Shown here piece by piece: positions 43,171 to 50,172 of a stretch of DNA of 64,000 bases. Source of the stretch: Bdellovibrio sp. GT3 (lineage in GTDB: Bacteria > Bdellovibrionota > Bdellovibrionia > Bdellovibrionales > Bdellovibrionaceae); NCBI RefSeq assembly GCF_037996765.1, contig NZ_JBBNAD010000005.1, forward strand, positions 1,148,001 to 1,212,000, read 5' to 3'. Below the pieces are notes generated by a model that worked only from the letters and a program-made list of their open reading frames with translations, had not been told where the DNA came from and did no database searches. The first letter of the stretch is position 1; each line of letters begins with the position of its first letter. The translations under genes and the position numbers were made by a program.

Positions 43171-43192
43171 AGTTTCCCAAATTTGGGAAACT
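43171..43192 (-). promoter_or_regulatory. Perfect 22-bp palindromic operator of the toxin-antitoxin pair
   Basis: The half-site AGTTTCCCAAA is followed directly by its exact reverse complement, giving a 22-bp perfect palindrome that abuts the toxin start codon. It is the obvious binding site for a dimer of the XRE antitoxin. The toxin's ribosome site, if any, lies inside it (GGGAAA), so bound repressor and RNA folding could both limit expression. Confidence 0.85.
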
Positions 43193-43346
43193 TTAATCTC
43201 ATAAGAGCAAGTTGTTGATTTTCCACAAGTAACCTCTATTTTTTGATTACTGGCGTTTCAATGTTTATGCCCTATTTGTGATGGCGGTAATTTAGAAGAT
43301 GGAGGGGTGGGAGTTCATTTTGCGGACAATAGTGACAGCCCTACAC

Positions 43347-43372
43347 CCGTAGCGGGTGCGGCGATATGTCAT
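43347..43372 (+). repeat. Right copy of the 26-nt repeat flanking the toxin-antitoxin cassette
   Basis: Pattern CCG-tag-CGG-g-TGCGGCGATA-t-GTCAT, a same-strand match to 42481-42506. In this copy the hairpin is longer (ACCCG/CGGGT, 43345-43357). About 840 bases lie between the copies and contain only the toxin, the antitoxin and their control region. Confidence 0.8.
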
Positions 43373-43382
43373 TGCGGGATAA

Positions 43383-43411
43383 AAAAAGGGAGATCACTGA
43401 TCTCCCTTTTT
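43383..43411 (-). terminator. Rho-independent terminator
   Basis: AAAAAGGGAGATC (43383-43395) pairs with GATCTCCCTTTTT (43399-43411) around ACT. It lies just after the stop of the minus-strand secreted gene and has a seven-A run that becomes a T tract on that strand. Confidence 0.9.
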
Positions 43412-43413
43412 CG

Positions 43414-44046
43414 TTACTTAAGAACGACTTGAATGTTTGTCGAGGAACCCAGTTTTGTACGGTAGGAAGTTCCTGGGCAGATTCCGTTGCTTTTGCTAGC
43501 CCATGCAAGTTGATCTTCTGATGTGGATCTTTCCACTTTCCAAGTTCTGTCTTCTTGCTGTTTGATTTTGTAGTTCACGACTTTCACAAGTTCAACATTG
43601 TTGGATCTTGTGATTGGTGTGCAGCGAGCAGGACTGTAGGGATCTCCCGGTCTTGGAGTTGGGTTGATGCCGCCCACTTGGTAGTCTGTGCGAGTGCCTT
43701 TGATTAGCTGGGAAGATTTTTCGGAGATTTGGAAAGTCCCGTCGGCCAAAACCTGACCTTTCACTTTGCCTTTTGCATCGACCAGCTTGTCACCTTTGAT
43801 ATCATAAGTGCCCAGGAAGTCATTGGTTGCAAGGCAGTCAATCACTGCGAAGTCCATGGTGATTGAAGTCGCAGAACGTTTCAAGTTCATGGCGATTTTG
43901 CATTTTTCGTATTTGCGCACGGTTTTTTTGCCGTTGAATTGATCGTGAGAAACAGTCATCGTGCCCAAACCGCGAAGCTCACCCAAAGAGGTGGCGTGGG
44001 AAGTTGCACCCAGTAGCAAAGTCATGGCGATTGCAAAGAATTTCAT
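43414..44046 (-). CDS. Secreted protein of unknown function
   Basis: 210 residues. The signal peptide (KFFAIAMTLLLGATSHA) is cleaved near residue 18. The mature part has beta-strand character with cysteines at about 48, 70, 142 and 190. 'GTYDIKGDKLVDAKGKVKGQVLADGTFQI' reads as a beta-hairpin repeat, and a Pro-rich turn lies near 'INPTPRPGDPYSP'. No domain is recognised. It is probably a periplasmic or surface protein with disulfides. It is a single gene between a terminator and a barrel-like gene on the same strand. Confidence 0.72.
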   Translation of the reverse strand: MKFFAIAMTLLLGATSHATSLGELRGLGTMTVSHDQFNGKKTVRKYEKCKIAMNLKRSATSITMDFAVIDCLATNDFLGTYDIKGDKLVDAKGKVKGQVLADGTFQISEKSSQLIKGTRTDYQVGGINPTPRPGDPYSPARCTPITRSNNVELVKVVNYKIKQQEDRTWKVERSTSEDQLAWASKSNGICPGTSYRTKLGSSTNIQVVLK

Positions 44047-44129
44047 ATGTCCGTCCTTTGTTAGTACAAAAGACAGATATCAAGTGCTTAAGGACGATGC
44101 AACTTGGGAACTGATAATGAAGCAAATGG

Positions 44130-44690
44130 TCAGAAATTAAAGCCGTAACCTGTGATAGCGTAGAGGTCTGCGCCTACAACCGCAAGGCCCACGCCCATTT
44201 CAAAGAAGAAAGAATCGCCGACGCCGACGCCACCACGAGCCCGGAAGCGTTTGATTTGAACGATATTCCCGAGTTCATCATCCGGATCTAAAAAAGTCCC
44301 CAAAGCAAGGCGAGCATAAGGATAGAAACGATCGTTTTCAAGATTCCAGCGATGGGCCCCAAAAATACCGATGGCATTGTGTTCATTAAATTCAAAATGC
44401 AGATCCCAAACAGGGCGTTCGCGCTCAATATTTGCGATTCGCAATCCGTAGATCACACCCTGTGACCACTCGTCATTTTCAATGATGTGCCCACCGCCGT
44501 AGCCAGCCAGCACTCCCAATTGCCATGTCGGTGCTGGCTCTCTAAGAGCGGCAGCTTTATCAGACAGATAGGGATCGTTCTCGCCAGTCAGTGGCTGACT
44601 GTCCAGAGTCGTCGTCGCAGTGGGGGCCGCGACACTCACGTTTGATAACAAGACCAAGGTCAAAAAAAGGGGGAGAATAGAAACTCGCAT
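44130..44690 (-). CDS. Predicted small outer-membrane barrel or secreted protein
   Basis: 186 residues from the ATG at 44690; a TTG at 44696 is rejected because it falls within the promoter region. Signal peptide RVSILPLFLTLVLLSNVSVAA. Gly-rich amphipathic strands follow ('WQLGVLAGYGGGHII', 'FYPYARLALGTFLD', 'FFFEMGVGLAVVGADLY'), and the protein ends in 'ITGYGFNF' with terminal Phe, the usual end of an outer-membrane barrel. No family is recognised. A TTTACA-18-TATACT promoter places the transcript start at about the ATG, with no ribosome site, so the mRNA may be leaderless. Confidence 0.7.
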   Translation of the reverse strand: MRVSILPLFLTLVLLSNVSVAAPTATTTLDSQPLTGENDPYLSDKAAALREPAPTWQLGVLAGYGGGHIIENDEWSQGVIYGLRIANIERERPVWDLHFEFNEHNAIGIFGAHRWNLENDRFYPYARLALGTFLDPDDELGNIVQIKRFRARGGVGVGDSFFFEMGVGLAVVGADLYAITGYGFNF

Positions 44691-44746
44691 AAGCAAAAGT
44701 ATAATTTACGAATACAATCTTTGTAAAAGTAAATTGGAGACAATAT

Positions 44747-45943
44747 ATGTTTAAAAGAGGATCGCTTCTCCTCTCGGTCGGACTTTGCACTACGTTTTTT
44801 GCAGCAAATTCTTTAGCAGCAGATTCAATGAGTACAACAATTCATCACCAGTACCAGGCTCCGCGCGCCCTTGGTATGGGTGATGCCTTTGTCGCAGTTG
44901 CTGACGACTATACTGCCATCTTTTACAACCCAGCAGGTTTGGCTCGTCGTGAAAGTGGCCAAGTTAACTTGTCTATGAGCTTTGCTGGTACGCCAGGGGC
45001 TAAAGACTTCTATGATGAGTATAGCGAAATCGAATCCAATACATCCCTGGATGAAATTGGTAAAAATACGGCCTATATTAATTTGATTGAAAAGCATTAT
45101 GGCGACAACTACTCCGTTCGCATAAGTCCAATGGAGGGCGTGTGGGTTCGTCCAAAGTGGGGGATTGCGTTTATTCCCGCGGACGTGTCCGTACAGCTGC
45201 AAATGCATAGAAGTATCGCAGCAGCTATTGATACTAAGGTTTACGCGGATTCGACATTGGCTCTTTCCTATGCTGATGATCTTCGTTGGTTCAATAATGG
45301 CCGTTTCTCCATGGGTTTAACTGCCAAATTTGTGAATCGTGGATTCTACAGCAAAATCATCCAGTCAACAGACTTGGCAACCAGTGATGAGATTGTTAAG
45401 AAAGAAGACCTTTCAGAGGGCTACACTATCGATGCTGATATTGGACTCTTGTGGACACCGGAAATTCCGGGTGAAGGTTTCTGGAGCTTTTTCCAATTGG
45501 CTCGCCCTACGTTCGGTGCCGTGGTTAGAAACGTTGCCGAGACGGGTTTCAACAACTCTCTTAAGTTGATCAATAAAGATGAGCAAACTGTGAATCCGGT
45601 TCCTGAAAAGCTGTATCGTGTATTCGATGTGGGCTCTAAATGGGAGTATCCAAGCGCTTGGATCTTTGGGGGCCGTGGGGTTCTTGACGTTCGTGATTTG
45701 GGTCATCCTGATTTCAACTGGAGAAAAGGGATTCATGCCGGTTTGGAATTTGACTGGTTTGTATATTCTTGGTGGAAGGGTCACTATCGAGTGGGCTTGA
45801 GCCAAGGGTACTGGACAGCAGGTGTCTCTGCTCAGCTTGGTATCTTCAATCTGGATTTGGTCAGCTACGCTGATGATGTCGGAACCAGAAATACACCCGT
45901 TGAGAGTCGGGTGTACGCAACAAGACTTAATTTGGATTTCTAA
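44747..45943 (+). CDS. Outer-membrane barrel, PorV/TraF_2/UPF0164 style (copy 1)
   Basis: 398 residues. The signal peptide (LLLSVGLCTTFFAANSLA) is cleaved near residue 25. The mature N-terminus has the hallmark 'PRALGMGDAFVAVADDYTAIFYNPAGLAR', shared by FadL-related PorV, TraF_2 and UPF0164 outer-membrane proteins. The rest alternates as a 14-strand-type barrel and ends 'YATRLNLDF' with terminal Phe. It is the first of three such proteins in 5.4 kb. Family members carry hydrophobic compounds or act as shuttle/anchor proteins for secretion; no substrate can be inferred. It ends in a strong bidirectional terminator. Confidence 0.85.
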   Translation: MFKRGSLLLSVGLCTTFFAANSLAADSMSTTIHHQYQAPRALGMGDAFVAVADDYTAIFYNPAGLARRESGQVNLSMSFAGTPGAKDFYDEYSEIESNTSLDEIGKNTAYINLIEKHYGDNYSVRISPMEGVWVRPKWGIAFIPADVSVQLQMHRSIAAAIDTKVYADSTLALSYADDLRWFNNGRFSMGLTAKFVNRGFYSKIIQSTDLATSDEIVKKEDLSEGYTIDADIGLLWTPEIPGEGFWSFFQLARPTFGAVVRNVAETGFNNSLKLINKDEQTVNPVPEKLYRVFDVGSKWEYPSAWIFGGRGVLDVRDLGHPDFNWRKGIHAGLEFDWFVYSWWKGHYRVGLSQGYWTAGVSAQLGIFNLDLVSYADDVGTRNTPVESRVYATRLNLDF

Positions 45944-45945
45944 AA

Positions 45946-45978
45946 CAAAAAAGCTCCTCTTCCGAGGAGCTTTTTTTT
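45946..45978. terminator. Bidirectional Rho-independent terminator
   Basis: AAAAAAGCTCCTC pairs with GAGGAGCTTTTTT around a TTCC loop. It separates the convergent barrel gene (plus) and the lipoprotein gene (minus), and the T runs extend in both directions. Confidence 0.93.
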
Positions 45979-46732
45979 ATTTCCATTTGGCGATCAGTTC
46001 TTTGCCTAGATCTTCAAGCTGGGTTGGTGTTAGTGAGATTAGCTCTTCCGGAGTAATTGAGGCTTGGGTGAGTGCTTCATTGATTGGTCCGCAAATATCT
46101 TGATTGGCACCACTTTGGCCACATGAAATTGCATAGACCGCTTGAACGGATTCAGCAACCGCTGTGATGGTGTCTATGGCTGTAGCGTATCCTGGGTCGC
46201 CGCTGCCCGCAGTTAAAGAGGCCTCGATATCCGAAATTAGATCGGTGATTTCATCAGGGTCACATTCGGAAATGCCACCGGCACAAGAAGGGAAAGTAGA
46301 CGTAGAGGATGCTAGTGCTGTCGCACTTTTTGCCATTGCCCCCATTAATGCAAGGCCCGCTGAACCAGACTTTGTACAGTAGTCAGCTGTTTCGTTTGCT
46401 AATGCTGTGTCCCCATTTTTGAAATTTAGAATTGAAAGCATAGTAGCTGTATCGCCATCTTCGGAAAGAGCGGTGAATGCCTCAGCAAGGTTTGAAGCGG
46501 AAGTAACTTCAGACTGAAGAAATCCAGCCGCACAACGAATTGCATAGGCATTTTCAGATGTCAGGCTGGCAATTCCTGAAACACAAGACTGCGCTGTTGA
46601 TGGGCTAGCTTTATCCAGGCAGTACTGGGCTTCCATAATCATATCTTTTTCGGATTGAGGGCCTTCACAACCTGCAAGCAGGGCAGCGCACGAAAGACCA
46701 GCCACTAACGCTGTAAACTTTGAACCAACCAT
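45977..46732 (-). CDS. Cys-containing helical lipoprotein (barrel-cluster partner 1)
   Basis: 251 residues. The lipoprotein signal ends in LLAGC (acylated Cys22). The mature protein is almost wholly helical and rich in Ala, Ser, Thr and acidic residues. Scattered cysteines occur in contexts such as 'YCLDKASPSTAQSC', 'IRCAAGF' and 'SCAGGISECDPDE', which probably form disulfides. It looks distantly like the 340-residue lipoprotein at 48022: 'YAIRCAAGFLQSE' compares with 'YAGRCGLLFANL', and 'ISECDPDE' with 'TVCDEDA'. No domain is named. It is divergent from the second barrel gene, with a shared control region between them. Confidence 0.75.
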   Translation of the reverse strand: MVGSKFTALVAGLSCAALLAGCEGPQSEKDMIMEAQYCLDKASPSTAQSCVSGIASLTSENAYAIRCAAGFLQSEVTSASNLAEAFTALSEDGDTATMLSILNFKNGDTALANETADYCTKSGSAGLALMGAMAKSATALASSTSTFPSCAGGISECDPDEITDLISDIEASLTAGSGDPGYATAIDTITAVAESVQAVYAISCGQSGANQDICGPINEALTQASITPEELISLTPTQLEDLGKELIAKWK

Positions 46733-46778
46733 CGCAAAACTCCTCGGACGTAGACCTTTTTGTTTGCTATATGATTAC

Positions 46779-46867
46779 TTATCGGACTTTTATCGGGGGG
46801 CTTAACGCTGGACTTACCTCCGTATTTTAATGAGACGTCTCAATGTGAGGCTGGTCCCGACCGATAA
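46779..46867. promoter_or_regulatory. Divergent control region with palindromes
   Basis: The gap between the lipoprotein (minus) and barrel 2 (plus) contains TTATCGG at 46779 and 46790, its inverse CCGATAA at 46861-46867, and the perfect 12-bp palindrome TGAGACGTCTCA at 46831-46842. This spacing and symmetry suggest one or two regulators acting on both genes. Confidence 0.55.
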
Positions 46868-46920
46868 GAAGTTTGACGGAAAATTTTGGTTTTCCGCACG
46901 TTTAACGAACGGATGGAACT

Positions 46921-48012
46921 ATGAAACGGATTTTGTGGATCGCCATCATTCAAATAGTCTTGCTGATCGCATTCACCTTTGATGTGAACGCGGCAGAGCG
47001 ACGTTCTTTCTATTCAGGTGTGCGCTGTCAGGGGATGGGCGGAGCCTGTCTTGCAGTGGTGAATGACGAAACAGCATTAATAGTAAACCCCTCAGCACTG
47101 GGCAAGCTTCGTGACTTTTATGGCACCTACTTCGATCCCGAAGTTGAGATGAATGCCAATGCTTCCTCCATGTATTCGGCGGGTGGAATTGGCAATCCTT
47201 TTAATCTTTCTGATATCAAAGGTGCTCTGGATTCAAATCGCGGAAAATACTATCACGCGAAAGGACAGATCTTTCCTTCGTTGGTAATGCGAAATTTCGG
47301 TATCGGTATTTACAACAATTATCTGCTTGATGCCGAGATGAGCTCCGACGGAACCACGATCGATACTTACTATCGCAATGACCTTGCATTGGTGCTGGGT
47401 TTCAATTTCAGATTCTTTGAGGGTCGTGTGAAGCTGGGCTTTAACACCAAGCTGATTGATCGGATCGAAGCTGATAATCGGACTTTGAGCAGTGTTGGTG
47501 CATTGGATTATGGCTCCATTGCCAACTCAGGTATGGGCTTGTCGACAGACGTGGCATTGATGTTGTCAGCTCCTTGGAAGTACATTCCAACGGTTACGGC
47601 CGTGTTGCACGATGTGGGTGGAACCAGCTTCAATCAAACAGATTCCATTCGTCAGGATTCGGCGACTTCAAATCGTCCCAATCTGGTAAAGCAGGATCTG
47701 GACATTGCAGCGGCGTTATTTCCAATTCATACCAATTACGTTAGATCGTCGTGGACTTTGCAATACAGTGGCTTATTAACATCATCCGACGAGGAAGATA
47801 AAGCCAAATTGATCCATGGTGGGATGGAGTTCAACTTCGGCGATGTGTTCTTTTTGCGTGCAGGATATAATCAAAGGTATTGGACCGCAGGTTTGGAAGT
47901 CGCATCCGAGATGTGGGCATTTCAATTCGCCTCCTACGGCGAAGAAATCGGCACCTCAAGTTCACCCAGAGAAGATCGCAGATACAACATGAAATTTTCA
48001 CTGAGGTTCTAA
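46921..48012 (+). CDS. Outer-membrane barrel, PorV/TraF_2/UPF0164 style (copy 2)
   Basis: 363 residues. The signal peptide (WIAIIQIVLLIAFTFDVNA) is cleaved near residue 24. The N-terminal motif here is 'CQGMGGACLAVVNDETALIVNPSALGK', the same element as in copies 1 and 3 but with two cysteines. Barrel strands follow, and the protein ends 'YNMKFSLRF' with terminal Phe. It starts a run of genes with very short gaps: ten bases to the next lipoprotein, then barrel 3, then addB/addA-like genes. The C-terminal third ('RAGYNQRYWTAGLEV') matches the equivalent region of copy 1 ('RVGLSQGYWTAGVSA'). Confidence 0.83.
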   Translation: MKRILWIAIIQIVLLIAFTFDVNAAERRSFYSGVRCQGMGGACLAVVNDETALIVNPSALGKLRDFYGTYFDPEVEMNANASSMYSAGGIGNPFNLSDIKGALDSNRGKYYHAKGQIFPSLVMRNFGIGIYNNYLLDAEMSSDGTTIDTYYRNDLALVLGFNFRFFEGRVKLGFNTKLIDRIEADNRTLSSVGALDYGSIANSGMGLSTDVALMLSAPWKYIPTVTAVLHDVGGTSFNQTDSIRQDSATSNRPNLVKQDLDIAAALFPIHTNYVRSSWTLQYSGLLTSSDEEDKAKLIHGGMEFNFGDVFFLRAGYNQRYWTAGLEVASEMWAFQFASYGEEIGTSSSPREDRRYNMKFSLRF

Positions 48013-48021
48013 GGGAAGCAG

Positions 48022-49044
48022 ATGGAATTGTTTAAGCGCATAACCATTCTAATAATTGCATTTTCACTTTCTGCATCCTGCAGTTCGGAAAATGTATTGT
48101 CGGATTTCTCGAATAAAGAAACCGATGAGGCGCTGTATATTGATGCCAAAAAAGCTCTTGATGAGATGGAGTGGGATACCACTATCGATATTATCAACAA
48201 TCAACTTTCTTCAGCTTATCAAGGAAATCGCGATGTGAAACTGGTGCTGGCATCGGCCTATGCCGGGCGGTGTGGTTTGTTGTTTGCAAATCTGATTCAA
48301 GGGATGACGAACAACGCTTCTTCGCAGATGTTCCGATTCTTTATGGGCATTTGGGCTGGGCAGACGGTAGCGCCGGATTCCTGCGAGCTTGCAATTGAAG
48401 TGTTGCAGGGGATTGGTACTGTTGCAGAGAGATCTGATAAAGAAAACCTGTTCTTGGCATTGTTGGGCGTTGCCCGCATGGGAACGAATCTTTCGGCAAA
48501 TCTGGATTCTGGTGATCAAAATGGTGACCTGGATGCGGATGCCACCGTTTGCGATGAGGATGCCACTGGTTCATTAACGAAATGGCCGGATGCTCCCATG
48601 CCTTTGCCAGTGGATGCTTACCGGGACGAGTTTGCCCATCCACCAGTTGGAAAGACAAAGTACATGAGCACGACAGCGATGAAGCGTGTGGCATCGGGCC
48701 TGGGTTTGGTATTGGAAAACTTCGCGGCTTTAACTGATGCGCTGGGAAGCGGTACATCTGTGGATTCGATTGGGGATTTAAGTGATGATTGCGATGCTGC
48801 ACTTACGGCAATCATTGGAGCACCCACCACCTGTGCGACCATGACGACTCCGGCAGCGGTTAGCGATGAAATGGTTTATGCGATGAGATTCATGATGGAT
48901 TCGAACTCCTTTGGTTGGGGCACTTGCAGTATTGATGATTCAGTGAGTTTCTTTTCGACCTTGGGCACTTACGATCCAGTGACAGATAATCCTCCAGCCA
49001 CTTTGTGCTGTCCTTCAACCAGAATCCCGGGAGTGTCGTTCTAG
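48022..49044 (+). CDS. Cys-containing helical lipoprotein (barrel-cluster partner 2)
   Basis: 340 residues. The lipoprotein signal ends in LSASC (acylated Cys20). The first 80 mature residues look like a TPR-type helical pair ('YIDAKKALDEMEWDTTIDIINNQL'). The remainder is helical, with many acidic residues and about ten cysteines. An Asp-rich stretch 'LDSGDQNGDLDADATVCDEDA' (the sequence D-x-N-x-D-x-D-x-D) could bind calcium, as in dockerin or EF-hand loops. It is sandwiched between two barrel genes with gaps of nine and zero bases, so the lipoprotein is most likely made with, and perhaps bound to, one of the barrels. Confidence 0.75.
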   Translation: MELFKRITILIIAFSLSASCSSENVLSDFSNKETDEALYIDAKKALDEMEWDTTIDIINNQLSSAYQGNRDVKLVLASAYAGRCGLLFANLIQGMTNNASSQMFRFFMGIWAGQTVAPDSCELAIEVLQGIGTVAERSDKENLFLALLGVARMGTNLSANLDSGDQNGDLDADATVCDEDATGSLTKWPDAPMPLPVDAYRDEFAHPPVGKTKYMSTTAMKRVASGLGLVLENFAALTDALGSGTSVDSIGDLSDDCDAALTAIIGAPTTCATMTTPAAVSDEMVYAMRFMMDSNSFGWGTCSIDDSVSFFSTLGTYDPVTDNPPATLCCPSTRIPGVSF

Positions 49045-50166
49045 ATGTTACGCTCTCTGCTATTAACCTTTATTTTGACTTTTTCAACGACGGCTTTGGC
49101 TCAGTCGTTGTCAGAGTTTGCGCGCAATGCACGGGCCCTGGGAATGGGCGGAACTTACATTCCATTCGTGAACGGCGCGGATGCGGTTTTTTACAATCCG
49201 GCGGCACTTGGTAAAGTTGAAGGTTTGGATATCAAAGTCGTGGATGTCGGGATAAGTTTGAATTCAATTTCACCTGAAGACTTGGAAGCCATTCAGAATA
49301 TCGATCCGAATGATCCGAACTCGTACAATAGTTTATTTGGTACTCGTGTTTGGGTGCAAGCGACGGGAAAAACTGCCTTGGCACTTGGAAACTTTGCCGT
49401 GGGATATCTGAACGACAACGAGGTTTCGTTAGAGCTGCATAATCCAGCCTATCCGCAATTTGACACCTACTTCAGGCAGGATACAGGCTACTATTTGGGT
49501 TACGCATTTAATGTCGCACCTGGAACTTATTTTGGTATTGCCGCAAAAAGGATTGATCGTTGGGGTGGAGTGCCTCAGGAACTGGGCTTGTCCGATGTTG
49601 CGAATGCAGATTCATTTAATGAGATCGGTGATCGTTTCGATGATAAAGGTCAGGGATACGGAATTGATCTTGCGCTGGCGACGACAATTGATTTGCCTCT
49701 TTTAAAACCAACATTGGCCGTGGTTTGGCAGGATGTGGGAAATACGGCATTCAGAAAAACCGCAGGGGACGATGCTCCACCACACATCACGCAAAATCTA
49801 AGTGTCGGCGCCGGGGTGACGTTGGATTTGCCTGGATTGGATTTGGCTTTTGGTGGTGAGGCACGACACCTCTTGGAGCCGGATATTGAAATGGGCAAGA
49901 AGTTGCATCTAGGAGCTGAGGTTTCCTTGCCTATCGTGGATTTACGGGCGGGTTACAGCCAGGGCTATCTGAGCTATGGCGTAGGCGTAAATCTATTTAT
50001 TTTTCACATTGATGCTGTAAGTTACACCGAGGAGCTAGGCGCCTATCCGGGGCAAACTGCAGATAATCGTTATATGGTCAGCGTTGGCATTGATTTAAGC
50101 TTTGATGCTGACTTCAAATTCACCGATACTCAGGGTAAAAGAAGAAAGCTAAAACAACGCCGGTAA
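49045..50166 (+). CDS. Outer-membrane barrel, PorV/TraF_2/UPF0164 style (copy 3)
   Basis: 373 residues beginning directly after the lipoprotein stop. The signal peptide (LLLTFILTFSTTALA) is cleaved near residue 19. The N-terminal motif is 'ARALGMGGTYIPFVNGADAVFYNPAALGK'. Barrel strands follow, with 'DLRAGYSQGYLSYGVGV' near the end. Unlike copies 1 and 2, it has a basic C-terminal extension past the last strand ('DTQGKRRKLKQRR'), so the terminal Phe signal is not at the very end. The addB-like gene starts seven bases later. Confidence 0.83.
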   Translation: MLRSLLLTFILTFSTTALAQSLSEFARNARALGMGGTYIPFVNGADAVFYNPAALGKVEGLDIKVVDVGISLNSISPEDLEAIQNIDPNDPNSYNSLFGTRVWVQATGKTALALGNFAVGYLNDNEVSLELHNPAYPQFDTYFRQDTGYYLGYAFNVAPGTYFGIAAKRIDRWGGVPQELGLSDVANADSFNEIGDRFDDKGQGYGIDLALATTIDLPLLKPTLAVVWQDVGNTAFRKTAGDDAPPHITQNLSVGAGVTLDLPGLDLAFGGEARHLLEPDIEMGKKLHLGAEVSLPIVDLRAGYSQGYLSYGVGVNLFIFHIDAVSYTEELGAYPGQTADNRYMVSVGIDLSFDADFKFTDTQGKRRKLKQRR

Positions 50167-50172
50167 ACCCTG

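Noticed and set aside
42481-43372. Classical IS element or CRISPR
   Set aside because: No transposase, no terminal inverted repeats at the ends, and only two repeat copies; the direct repeats flank a toxin-antitoxin pair.
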